Source: Actinomycetota bacterium
GTDB taxonomy: Bacteria > Actinomycetota > Acidimicrobiia > Acidimicrobiales > AC-14
Assembly (NCBI GenBank): GCA_005888325.1
Contig: VAWU01000010.1
Location: 2,192 to 35,258, forward strand
Length of the DNA stretch: 33,067 nt
Direction: 5' to 3'
Under the pieces are notes generated by a model. The model was not told the DNA's origin, searched no databases, and was given only the letters and a program-made list of their open reading frames with translations. Each line of letters starts with the position of its first letter. The first letter of the stretch is position 1. This document shows positions 1-7,609 of this stretch, in pieces. The position numbers were made by a program, and so were the translations under genes.

Positions 1-1479
1 TACGCGGATCCCGGCGCGCCGGCGGCGGTGACCCAGTTCCCCTCGCTGAACGTCTACAACCTCAACCTGGCCAATGTCGCGGCACCCGTGCCCAGTGGCG
101 TCGCGCTCGCCCCAGGCAGCGATACCGGCTCGAGCAGCACCGACAACGTCACCGCCAACGCGACACCGACGTTGCTGGTGCGGTTGGACACGACGAACCT
201 CGCCGGCGTCGCGTTCTCGGCTGGGACCAACCCGGCCACCGATCCCCCCGGCTACAAGGTCGCGGTCTATGGCAACGGGACCCTGCTTGGCTACGCGCTC
301 CCTGTCGGCGGCGACATCTTCAGCGTGACCCCGGCGGTCGCGCTGTCGAATGGCCTCAACTTCATCACCGCGCGTGCGGTGATCATCGATCCGCGGTCGC
401 CCACGCCTCACGCGGTGGGCCTCGGACCCGAGTCGGGGGCATTGGCGGTGCGAATCATCACCGGCTCGCCGGGCACGCTCGGGCCGCCCGACCTCTTGTC
501 CTCCGCCGACACCGGTGGCGTGGATGACGACAATGTCACCACCCTGACGCGCCCGACTTTCGTGGGGACGGCTGCGCCAAACGCCATCGTCCGCCTCTAC
601 GCCAACGGCCTGCTCGTGGGGGAAGGAACGGCGTCATCGGGCACCGGCGCGTATCAGATCACCACCGGGTCTCTGGGCGACGGCGTCTACCAGATCACCG
701 CGACCCAGGAAGACCTGGCAGGAAACGTCAGCTCGCCGTCGTCCGCGCTGAAGGTCACCATCGCCAACCAGTCCCTCACACTGCCTGGCGCGACGGCGGT
801 GCAGAACGTCGGTCCGGTGACCGTCGACCTCGGGGCGGGGACGGTCAACGGCTACGCCGGGGTGCCGGGCGCCAGCGGCAAGATCGGCATCGTCGGCATT
901 CCCTTTGTGAACCTCGACACGGGCAACGGACCGCTCGACATCCTGGGCACCCCCGGCGACGACCAAATCGCCTACCGACCGACGGGCGCGGCCGCGGGCA
1001 ACCTGAACCGAGTCGGCGTGGGCCAGCTGATCGCGTTCACCGCAGTGAGCCAGCTGAGCCTCGACGCGCTCGCGGGCAGTGACCTCGCCACGATCGCGGG
1101 GACCAACAACCCGGAGACCATCACCGCGTTGGTGGACACGACGGCGGTGAGCCAGGTCGCGACGCTGCTCGCCCTGCGTTCAGTGACTGGCAGCCTCGAA
1201 CGGCTGGGCATTCAGGCCCTGGCCGGCAATGACGTCATCGCCGTCACCACCAAGGACACGGTGAACGCCTGGGTGACCGCCGATGCCGGCGATCCGGGCG
1301 CCAACACGCCCAATGGGGATGTGTTGCGGATCATTGACGGCTCCGGTCGGGGCCAGCTGCAGAACGGTCCCGGAGGAGCCATCACCGGATCCGGTTCCTT
1401 CATCATGAACTACGCGAAGACGACGGGCCGGCAGACCCGGATCGACTACAGCGGCGTCGAGAAGATCGTGAAGCGGTAG
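1..1479 (+). CDS. Secreted protein with bacterial Ig-like domains, C-terminal part
   Basis: The reading frame is open to the first base of the window, so this is the 3' end of a longer gene; a GTG at 28 is probably internal. The visible ~490 residues contain two Ig-like beta-sandwich modules. The second is clearest (about nt 480-770): it shows the phrases RLYANGLLVGEG, GVYQITATQEDLAGNVSSPS and ALKVTI, typical of Big_6/Big_13-type adhesin domains. After it comes a Gly/Asp/Asn-rich segment with phrases such as GTPGDD, AGSDLATIAG and AGNDVIAV that loosely recall calcium-binding surface proteins, but no regular RTX nonapeptides are seen. There is no LPXTG or C-terminal membrane segment. It is probably extracellular or surface-associated, with a structural or adhesive role inferred from domain type only. 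The TAG stop lies about 60 nt before the next gene's start. Confidence 0.75.
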   Translation, partial: YADPGAPAAVTQFPSLNVYNLNLANVAAPVPSGVALAPGSDTGSSSTDNVTANATPTLLVRLDTTNLAGVAFSAGTNPATDPPGYKVAVYGNGTLLGYALPVGGDIFSVTPAVALSNGLNFITARAVIIDPRSPTPHAVGLGPESGALAVRIITGSPGTLGPPDLLSSADTGGVDDDNVTTLTRPTFVGTAAPNAIVRLYANGLLVGEGTASSGTGAYQITTGSLGDGVYQITATQEDLAGNVSSPSSALKVTIANQSLTLPGATAVQNVGPVTVDLGAGTVNGYAGVPGASGKIGIVGIPFVNLDTGNGPLDILGTPGDDQIAYRPTGAAAGNLNRVGVGQLIAFTAVSQLSLDALAGSDLATIAGTNNPETITALVDTTAVSQVATLLALRSVTGSLERLGIQALAGNDVIAVTTKDTVNAWVTADAGDPGANTPNGDVLRIIDGSGRGQLQNGPGGAITGSGSFIMNYAKTTGRQTRIDYSGVEKIVKR

Positions 1480-1542
1480 CCACCGCCGCCGGGTCGCTTG
1501 ACTCGAGCGCCGAACGGGGCCGCACACCATACGATCGATGCC

Positions 1543-2955
1543 ATGGCCGGACGAATGCGTCCCCTCGTCCCGTTCCGACGCGGGAGCGCGCTGTGCATCG
1601 TCGCCTTGCTTGCCGCGTGCTCATCGGGCGGGTCCGGGGGGAACCGCACGCCGCGGCTTCGAGCGTCCTCGCCGTCCTCGTCGCGACCGAGCTCCGCCGG
1701 CGGGCAGAGCTCGACAGATGAGTGGCCCACCTTCCACCACGACGCGGCCCGCACCGGCGTCGGCGGCGACGGGTCGCTCGGGCAGCCCCGCCAGTCATGG
1801 CGTTCCACGCCACTGGACGCGACGATCTACGCCTCTCCGCTGATCGTGGGGGACCGGGTGTACCTGGCCACTGAAGCCAACTCCGTCTACGCCCTGGACG
1901 CCGCGAACGGAACGGTCACGTGGCGCGCCGCGCTGGGTGAGCCCGTCGCCGGTGCCGACCTGCCCTGCGGCAACATCGATCCGTCGGGCATCACCGGAAC
2001 GCCGGTGATCGACGTCGCCGCTCAGACGCTGTTCGCGGTGGCCTTCCTGCGCGGCGATCATCATCACGAGCTCTTCGCGCTCGACCTCACCAACGGACAT
2101 GTGAGGTTCCACCGGCCGATCGACCCACCCGGCCTCGATCCGCGCGTTGAGCAACAACGCGGCGCGCTGACGATCTCCGGTGGGCGGGTGTACGTCGCCT
2201 TCGGCGGACTCTTCGGCGACTGTGGGCCCTACAAGGGCGCGGTCGTGGCGTCTGCGCTCGACGGGAGCGGCGATCTGCTCAGCTACGAGGTCCCCACCGC
2301 TCGCGAGGCCGGGATCTGGGCGCCACCCGGGCCGACCGTGGATGGAAACGGCGCACTCTACGTCGCCACCGGGAACAGCCAATCGACCTCGGCGTTCGAC
2401 TACGGCAACGCGGTCATCCGGCTGACCCCCGACCTGGTGGTCGCCGACTACTTCGCCGACAGAGACTGGGTTCAGCTCAATCGAGGCGACGTCGACATCG
2501 GCTCGCTCGGACCGGCCCTCTTGAGTGGCGGACGGATCTTCGTGGCGGGGAAGGCGGGGACCGGTTACCTGCTCGCCGCCGATCACCTGGGTCAGGTCGG
2601 CGGTGAGCAGTTCTCGGCACGCGTCTGTCGGGGCGCCTACGGCGGCGCCGCTTGGTCCGACCCCTACGTGTATGTCCCGTGCCAGGACGGGCTGGTGGCC
2701 TTGCGGGTAGAAGCAAACCGCTTCGTCGTCGCGTGGCGCGCGGTGGGCAAGAGCGTCGGGTCCCCCATCGTCGCGGGCGGCGCGGTGTGGTCGGTCGACA
2801 TAGGCGGCACGATGCACGCCCTCGACGCGACGTCGGGGGCCGAGCGTTTCCGCGCGGAGGTCGGCGACGTCACGCGCTTCGCGACTCCCGCGGCCAAGGG
2901 GACTCACGTTGTCGTTGCCGCAGGCGCTTCCGCGGTGGCCTTCACGCTTCACTGA
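1543..2955 (+). CDS. PQQ-type beta-propeller lipoprotein
   Basis: This is a 470-residue exported lipoprotein. I chose the ATG at 1543 because it places a basic N-region, a hydrophobic stretch and the lipobox LLAAC (acylated Cys at residue 26) in the usual order; an ATG at 1555 or the upstream in-frame start at 1498 are alternatives. After a Ser/Gly/Pro linker come the phrase WPTFHHDAARTG and repeated blades of the PQQ-enzyme repeat kind, such as SVYALDAANGTVTWRA, ELFALDLTNGHVRF and MHALDATSGAERFRAEVG. This is the fold of BamB and of quinoprotein dehydrogenases. I see no haem-binding CxxCH and no complete quinoprotein active site, so a binding or scaffold role outside the membrane is more likely than catalysis. 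A weak hairpin follows the stop. Confidence 0.85.
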   Translation: MAGRMRPLVPFRRGSALCIVALLAACSSGGSGGNRTPRLRASSPSSSRPSSAGGQSSTDEWPTFHHDAARTGVGGDGSLGQPRQSWRSTPLDATIYASPLIVGDRVYLATEANSVYALDAANGTVTWRAALGEPVAGADLPCGNIDPSGITGTPVIDVAAQTLFAVAFLRGDHHHELFALDLTNGHVRFHRPIDPPGLDPRVEQQRGALTISGGRVYVAFGGLFGDCGPYKGAVVASALDGSGDLLSYEVPTAREAGIWAPPGPTVDGNGALYVATGNSQSTSAFDYGNAVIRLTPDLVVADYFADRDWVQLNRGDVDIGSLGPALLSGGRIFVAGKAGTGYLLAADHLGQVGGEQFSARVCRGAYGGAAWSDPYVYVPCQDGLVALRVEANRFVVAWRAVGKSVGSPIVAGGAVWSVDIGGTMHALDATSGAERFRAEVGDVTRFATPAAKGTHVVVAAGASAVAFTLH

Positions 2956-2986
2956 GTCAAGCGCGCTCGTCGGGAGGAGCGCTGAC
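2956..2986 (+). terminator. Possible stem-loop after the propeller lipoprotein gene
   Basis: Directly after the TGA, a segment beginning GTCAAGCGC is matched, imperfectly, by one ending GCGCTGAC. This forms a GC-rich stem with bulges and a short loop. There is no T-tract. It may act as a transcription end or only as an mRNA-stabilising hairpin. Confidence 0.35.
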
Positions 2987-3150
2987 ACCACACCGCCTCG
3001 GCTCCGGGATGTCATGAACACCCCCGGTCATGGGGTGGACACGACCTCGAACATGCCGGTACACACGGTGTTCGCGCCCCCGCCGTCCTCTTACCGTGGT
3101 CCACGAGACCCGGGGAACGTCGTCGGGCACCCACATGGAGGGGAAGCAGC

Positions 3151-3648
3151 ATGAAGCGAAAGCTGAAGTATTCGACCCTGGCCGTCTCGGCTTTGACCGC
3201 GGGAGGCCTGCTGATGGCGCTCGGCCCCGCGGCCTCGTCGGCTGAGGGCGTCGTCGCCCGGGGCGACTTCCACGCCTTTGCCGCCGGTGCCGGACAGGAC
3301 ATCGGTGGCCGCGCCCAGCTCGTGCGCCGTCCCAGCGGGGGCACCTTCGTGACCATCCATGTCGACGGCCTCACGCCCGGCGGCCATTACGCCTCGCACG
3401 TCCACAAGCAGCGTTGCGAGAACGGTGACGCCGACGGCCACTTCCAGCAGGATGGTCCGGTCGCCGGGGCGACGCCGCCGAACGAGATCTGGCCGGGTGA
3501 CGGGCCGTGGTTTGCGAACGGGGCGGGCATCGCCAATGTCGACACCACGGCCGACTACGTGGCCAACCCGGACACCCTGTCCGTCGTGGTCCACGACCTG
3601 TCGCTGCCGTCGACCGCCAACAAGGTTGCCTGCGCCAATCTCGACTGA
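3151..3648 (+). CDS. Secreted Cu/Zn-superoxide-dismutase-fold protein, zinc site apparently absent
   Basis: A 165-residue protein with a signal peptide (basic MKRKLK, hydrophobic core, cleavage likely after ASSA near residue 31). A strong GGAGGGG box stands 7 nt before the ATG. The core resembles the SodC fold. SHVHKQRC supplies His83 and His85, DGHF supplies His97 and VVVHDL supplies His148, matching the four copper ligands of Cu/Zn SOD in order. Cys89 and Cys161 match the conserved SOD disulfide. The loop that normally carries the remaining zinc ligands (His, His, Asp around a GDLPN-type motif) is replaced by PPNEIWPGDGPWFANG without histidines. It may be a copper-only SOD-like enzyme or a copper-binding relative; activity cannot be inferred. 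A hairpin separates it from the convergent gene. Confidence 0.8.
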   Translation: MKRKLKYSTLAVSALTAGGLLMALGPAASSAEGVVARGDFHAFAAGAGQDIGGRAQLVRRPSGGTFVTIHVDGLTPGGHYASHVHKQRCENGDADGHFQQDGPVAGATPPNEIWPGDGPWFANGAGIANVDTTADYVANPDTLSVVVHDLSLPSTANKVACANLD

Positions 3649-3690
3649 TCGCCCTGCCGCACAGGCTCAGTCGTTCTATCCGGGGTATCA

Positions 3691-3714
3691 CCGGCGCGCC
3701 GCGGGGCGCGCCGG
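3691..3714. terminator. Perfect 10-bp-arm hairpin between convergent genes
   Basis: CCGGCGCGCC and GGCGCGCCGG flank a GCGG loop, giving a perfect GC-only stem. It sits in the 84-bp gap between the stop codons of the SOD-like gene (plus) and the propeller-like gene (minus). It could therefore serve as a terminator for both. No T-run follows on either side. Confidence 0.6.
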
Positions 3715-3732
3715 ACCCGCGGGTGTCCGCGC

Positions 3733-5001
3733 TCAGAGGGCCTGGTAATTGTGGAGGTAGAAGTCCGTCTGGTCATCCCCGGCCAGCACCGTGACGCCCG
3801 TCCGGTGGCCCAGTCGCTGCTTCGTGCCCGACGCATCGGAGATGTGGAAGTCGGTGGCGCTCTTGATGAACGGCGCTCCCTTCCCGGGCGGGAAGGCGAT
3901 GGCGTCCAGGCTGGTGCGCTTGAAGAGGATCGAACCACCGGTGCAGCACCTCGAGGTGGCGAACATGTAGACCTGTCGATTGTCGGCGTCGAGCTGGACG
4001 ATCGGACGGGTGTGGCCATCGCCCACGGTCCCGAACGTGTAGGGCTTCCACGTGCCGGCGCGTAGTACCAGGAGCTCGTTCAGCGGGTCGGTGCTCACGG
4101 TCTTCGACGTCTTGACGGCCGCCAGCAGCGACCCGGCCGGATCACCCGGCGGCAAGGCCTGCAGGTGGATGTGGTCGTCGGCGACGCGGATGCCCGACGC
4201 CGCGGTGGTGAGGGTCCACGACTGATCGCTGGCGCCGTCGACGTGGACGGCGAAGTAGAAGTGCATCGGCTGGGTGTTGGGATCGGCGACGGCCTGGTTG
4301 CTCCACATGATGCCGGTCTTGGTGCCGCCGTAGTGCACGACCGCCGAGACGTCGCCGTCGGGCTCCGGCTTCACGGTGGCCGCCGTCCCTACCGGCAGCT
4401 GGTAGGGCTTGACCCACAGCGCATCGGAGCCGTTCGTGTGGGTGACCTTCACCTTGCCGTTCGTCACGAAGGTGGCCCACACCACCCCCTTGCTGTCCCG
4501 GTCGATGACCACACCTTCGGTCTGGCCCTGGCCGATGGTGGTGGGGAAGCCGGGGTCGACGTGATAGGTCTTGGCCACGCGGTCGTAGCTGTAGCGCCAG
4601 AACTTGATCGTGCGGTCGAGCGTGGCGTTCGGGCTCGGGCTGGAGGAGGCGACATAGAGCTGCGACCCGTGCGACAGCGCGTCGGGGCGAACGTTGCTGC
4701 GGGGGTCGACCAACACACCGGTGCTCACCCAGCTCTGGGTGGTCGCATCGAGGCGGTGAATGTAGAAGTTGCCGCCGCTGGGCGTGGGACGAAACAGCAC
4801 CCCCCACCAACGCGAGTCGTGGAACCACAGCTTGCTCTGCCCTTTGTCAGCCGTCGGTGCGGTCGTGCCGGCGTACGAGAAGTCGCGGTATCCCACCGTG
4901 GTAGGTGTCGCGCCCGCAGGAAACGCGAGGGCCAGGACGCCGCAGGCCGCCATCCCCCCGGCCACGATGATGCCGCGCACCCGCTTCGACGATCGGTTCA
5001 T
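3733..5001 (-). CDS. Secreted beta-propeller-like protein of unknown function
   Basis: This 422-residue protein starts at the ATG at 5001, which has GGGAGGGG about 8 nt upstream; an upstream in-frame ATG would add 22 non-signal-like residues. It has a clear signal peptide (MNRSSKRVRG, then a hydrophobic stretch ending in FPAGA). The mature part is rich in Trp/Tyr/Gly strands separated by Asp/Asn turns, with phrases like SKLWFHDSRWWGVLF, FYIHRLDATTQSW and RPIVQLDADNRQVYMFA. These resemble BNR/sialidase-like or exo-alpha-sialidase-type propellers, but I cannot identify sialidase Asp boxes or catalytic residues. It lies 73 bp downstream of tadG on the same strand and may be co-transcribed with the pilus-like genes. 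No function is assigned. Confidence 0.8.
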   Translation of the reverse strand: MNRSSKRVRGIIVAGGMAACGVLALAFPAGATPTTVGYRDFSYAGTTAPTADKGQSKLWFHDSRWWGVLFRPTPSGGNFYIHRLDATTQSWVSTGVLVDPRSNVRPDALSHGSQLYVASSSPSPNATLDRTIKFWRYSYDRVAKTYHVDPGFPTTIGQGQTEGVVIDRDSKGVVWATFVTNGKVKVTHTNGSDALWVKPYQLPVGTAATVKPEPDGDVSAVVHYGGTKTGIMWSNQAVADPNTQPMHFYFAVHVDGASDQSWTLTTAASGIRVADDHIHLQALPPGDPAGSLLAAVKTSKTVSTDPLNELLVLRAGTWKPYTFGTVGDGHTRPIVQLDADNRQVYMFATSRCCTGGSILFKRTSLDAIAFPPGKGAPFIKSATDFHISDASGTKQRLGHRTGVTVLAGDDQTDFYLHNYQAL

Positions 5002-5074
5002 CCTGTAGCCCCTCCCTGCCGCGCCCGATGGCCGAGGGCATACCCCACCGCCCCCAAGTCGACGCACGCGCGCC

Positions 5075-6616
5075 TCAGCGGGAAAGGTTCAGCGTGAAGA
5101 TGATGCCACTGGGGTCGTTGGGGTTCGCCGTGCTGAGCGCCTGGCACTGATCCCGGGCCAGCATCCGACACCCCAGCACCAGACCGCTCACCGAGTCCAG
5201 GCGCCCGTTGTTGTTGTTGTTCTGGGACATGGTGGTGGACAGGCCGGGCTCGTGGATGCAGGTCGTGCCGTTGCCGCTGTTCGGCGGGATGGCGTTGGGA
5301 ACCGAGTTGGTGCAAGTGCCGTTGGAGGGCACGCCCGAGTAGATGGCCTCCACGAAGACGGGCACGAAGCCGACGACGTGGAAGAAGGTTCCGGCGGCGT
5401 TCTGCGTCTCGGCGAACTTCGGGACCGAGGCGAAGCGCGGACTGCGGCCCAGGTCCGTCACGAAGAGCTGGTCGTAGGTCGCATTCGGCGCGGCCCAGTC
5501 GACGAGGCACTGCTTCATCGTGGCTTTGTAGAGCGGCGCCGACGCGGGAGAGAAGCTCGTGGGTTGGGCGCGGGCAGTCACGCAGCTGGCGGGCAGGTTG
5601 GCATTCGACGTGATGAACGCCCACAGCGGCGAGTTGTCGATGTTGCGGCCGAAGATGCTCACGTTGGCACTCACATACGGGCCCCTGGTGAGGCGCCCGG
5701 TGAACGCATCGGTGTTGGAGGGCCAGGCGCCGCCGGCGAGGAACCCGAAGGTGACGTCGTTCGAGCTGAACCCCTGGCTCCGGTCGACCGTGTTGGGCAG
5801 CGCGGGCAGGGCGGCTTGGGGACAGCCCGAGCCGTTGCGCCGCTCGGGGTCGCCGACGGTGTAGGAAGCGTAGAAGCCGATTCGATGATCGAGGCCGTCG
5901 GCCACGGCTCGGGCCAGGGGCTGGGTCTGATCGCCCGACGTGCAGATGCTGGCCGGGTTGCCGTTGACCGCGGTGTAGAAATACGGGTTGAACGCACCGA
6001 ACTGCCCGTTCGTGGAACCGCCGCAGTCACTCGAGGAGCTCGCGTTCGTGCCACCCTTGAGACAGGTCTCGTTGCCGGCGGTTGCCCCGCTGAACACGGA
6101 GAATGGCAACGTGCCGGCTGCACCCGCGCCCGCGGCGCCCGCCTCAGCCAAGGCGGTGGCGGACAACGAGTTGATGCCGATCACCGACGCGAAGGCGGTG
6201 CGTACCTGTTGGGTCGGCACGACGACGCGCATCTTGGTGAAGCCCTGATCGAAGCTGATGCACTGACTCGCATTGGCCACGCCGAGCGCGGGGTCGTCCG
6301 AGGTCCAGTACAGGTGGCCGCTGTCGGTGCAGTTCGTCCAGGCTGCCGCGGGCACGGCGCGCCCGAGGTCGCGGTCGACGAAGTCGCGTGCCTCGGCCAC
6401 CGCAGCGCTGACGGGGTTCGCCGGGGTGGTGAAGAGCTTGAGGGCGCCACCGAGCACGCCGCTGTCGGCGCTGGCTTGATCTTGGTTCCGCTCGTTGTAG
6501 GTCTGACCCAGGTCCACCGCGAAGCTCGCCATGATGAGCAGCACGACGACCGTGAGGGCGAAGAGGATGATCGTGACGCCGCTCTCGTCGCGGCGAGTCC
6601 GGGTGACTAGGCGCAT
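5075..6616 (-). CDS. TadG-like pilus-assembly protein
   Basis: This 513-residue protein begins with a short basic region, a Gly at the head of a hydrophobic helix (RRDESGVTIILFAL then VVVLLIMASFAVDLGQ) and the phrase YNERNQDQASADSGVLGGAL. That is the characteristic N-terminus of the Flp-pilus-assembly TadG-like domain, which anchors the protein in the membrane. The long extracytoplasmic C-terminal part contains many cysteines (for example NETCLKGG, SSSDCGG, GTCTN, TTCIHEPG), suggesting disulfides outside the cell. I see no von Willebrand A MIDAS motif (DxSxS), so it belongs to the shorter TadG-like class. Its ATG lies inside the end of tadE (10-bp overlap), which implies translational coupling. 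Confidence 0.85.
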   Translation of the reverse strand: MRLVTRTRRDESGVTIILFALTVVVLLIMASFAVDLGQTYNERNQDQASADSGVLGGALKLFTTPANPVSAAVAEARDFVDRDLGRAVPAAAWTNCTDSGHLYWTSDDPALGVANASQCISFDQGFTKMRVVVPTQQVRTAFASVIGINSLSATALAEAGAAGAGAAGTLPFSVFSGATAGNETCLKGGTNASSSSDCGGSTNGQFGAFNPYFYTAVNGNPASICTSGDQTQPLARAVADGLDHRIGFYASYTVGDPERRNGSGCPQAALPALPNTVDRSQGFSSNDVTFGFLAGGAWPSNTDAFTGRLTRGPYVSANVSIFGRNIDNSPLWAFITSNANLPASCVTARAQPTSFSPASAPLYKATMKQCLVDWAAPNATYDQLFVTDLGRSPRFASVPKFAETQNAAGTFFHVVGFVPVFVEAIYSGVPSNGTCTNSVPNAIPPNSGNGTTCIHEPGLSTTMSQNNNNNGRLDSVSGLVLGCRMLARDQCQALSTANPNDPSGIIFTLNLSR

Positions 6617-7077
6617 GGGTCGGCTCCGGTGTCAGTGCTCCACGTCACGTCCTGCTCCACGCGCATCTCGACCGTGGCCCGCAGGGTGCCGCTCAAGAAC
6701 CGGCTCGAGACGCCACTGAGGGACTGCAAGGGCACGCACACCTCCACCCGTGCCAGGTCGCCCGAGTCCGCCCGGCCGTCGCCGTTGGAGTCGGTGCGGC
6801 TCAGATAGATGTGGCTGTCGGCAGGGGCAAGGTCGACCCCGCTGCTCCGGCTCACGATGAGGGCCTTGAGCTGCGCGTTGGTCAGGGCGGCGGCACCGTT
6901 GTTGACCACTGCCGCCCGTACGCCTTCGCGGGCCGCGTGCTTGAGCGAAAGCTGTTGGGAGAAGGCCCAGCCGAAGTCGATGATGCCGAAGATGAACAGC
7001 ACCAGCACGGGCAGGATCAAGGCGAACTCGACCAGACTCGTGCCGCGCTCGTCCCGCGCTCGTGGGCGACGCTCCAC
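6607..7077 (-). CDS. TadE-like pseudopilin
   Basis: A 156-residue protein with a type IV-pilin-like N-terminus. After a basic leader (MERRPRARDERG) comes TSLVEFALILPVLVLFIFGIIDFG. Gly12 precedes the likely prepilin-peptidase cleavage site and Glu17-Phe18 matches the Glu+5 motif of TadE/TadF pseudopilins. The rest, HAAREGVRAAVVNN followed by a Ser/Asp-rich region, is typical of TadE. It should sit in the membrane and help assemble Flp pili. The gene lies downstream of flp, separated by ~180 bp with a hairpin, and overlaps tadG by 10 bp. Confidence 0.9.
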   Translation of the reverse strand: MERRPRARDERGTSLVEFALILPVLVLFIFGIIDFGWAFSQQLSLKHAAREGVRAAVVNNGAAALTNAQLKALIVSRSSGVDLAPADSHIYLSRTDSNGDGRADSGDLARVEVCVPLQSLSGVSSRFLSGTLRATVEMRVEQDVTWSTDTGADPCA

Positions 7078-7208
7078 AATTTCCCCCCTCCAGGTCCGTG
7101 GACCTGCGTTGCTAGCGACTACAAATCGTAATCAGGCAGCCACACTCCGTGTGCTAACTGCGAGTGTGCCGCAAATGGCCTACCTCGGCAAGGGGGTACC
7201 GGGCGCAG

Positions 7209-7236
7209 GCACGGGGGTGCTCGAAGCACCCCGTGC
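7209..7236 (-). terminator. Intercistronic hairpin between flp and tadE
   Basis: GCACGGGGGTGCT and AGCACCCCGTGC pair across a three-base CGA loop, with one bulged G. It begins about 20 nt past the flp stop on the minus strand. Lacking a T-tract, it looks like a partial terminator or mRNA-stabilising stem. Such an element would keep pilin mRNA above that of the downstream tadE/tadG genes (inference). Confidence 0.55.
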
Positions 7237-7255
7237 CCACTGCGAGCCTGCTCAG

Positions 7256-7450
7256 CTATGAGCCGCCGATCGAGCCGCCCACGACGCTGAACTTGGTGGA
7301 GGCGCTGTTGCCGAGCAGCGTGATGGCGGCGATGCACACCACGGCGATCAAGGCGACGAGGAGCGCGTACTCGACCAGGCTGGCGCCCTTCTCGTCGACG
7401 GCGATGTTGGACTTCGCCTGCAGATAGTGCCAAACGGTAACCAGATCCAT
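7256..7450 (-). CDS. flp: Flp/Fap-type pilin subunit
   Basis: A 64-residue prepilin. The start is the ATG at 7450, preceded by an AAGGGA box; in-frame sequence further upstream is not pilin-like. The leader MDLVTVWHYLQAKSNIAVDEKG ends at Gly22. The mature protein begins ASLVEYALLVALIAVVC, with the Glu-Tyr pair at residues 27-28 (positions +5/+6) that defines Flp pilins cut by a TadV-type peptidase. A single hydrophobic helix and a short Gly/Ser tail complete it. It would be the main fibre subunit of a tight-adherence pilus. None of the motor (TadA), platform (TadB/C), RcpC or peptidase genes is in the window. Confidence 0.92.
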   Translation of the reverse strand: MDLVTVWHYLQAKSNIAVDEKGASLVEYALLVALIAVVCIAAITLLGNSASTKFSVVGGSIGGS

Positions 7451-7592
7451 TTTCCCTTGTCTCTTCTGTTTCGACGGCACCCCGTTGGTTCCTGTCGTGC
7501 AGTCATTGTCGAGGTTGGCAACCCACAATTCGATGGGGTATTTGACTCATTCCTCTACAGCCTGCGGTTGGTCAGCTACCGCTTGGCATCGA

Positions 7593-7608
7593 CGGACTGC
7601 GGAGTCCG
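7593..7608 (-). terminator. Short hairpin just after the GT2-PilZ stop
   Basis: CGGACT and AGTCCG flank a GCGG loop, immediately downstream of the glycosyltransferase TGA on the minus strand and upstream of the flp leader. It may separate the two transcription units. The stem is short and no T-tract follows. Confidence 0.4.
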
Positions 7609-7609
7609 G

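Noticed and set aside
1-1479. RTX-type calcium-binding repeats in the first gene
   Set aside because: Only scattered GxD/GND phrases occur; the regular GGxGxDxLx nonapeptide array is missing.
1795-3021. A 408-codon minus-strand frame
   Set aside because: It is antisense to the propeller lipoprotein gene, with low-complexity Arg/Asp/Val composition and no ribosome site.
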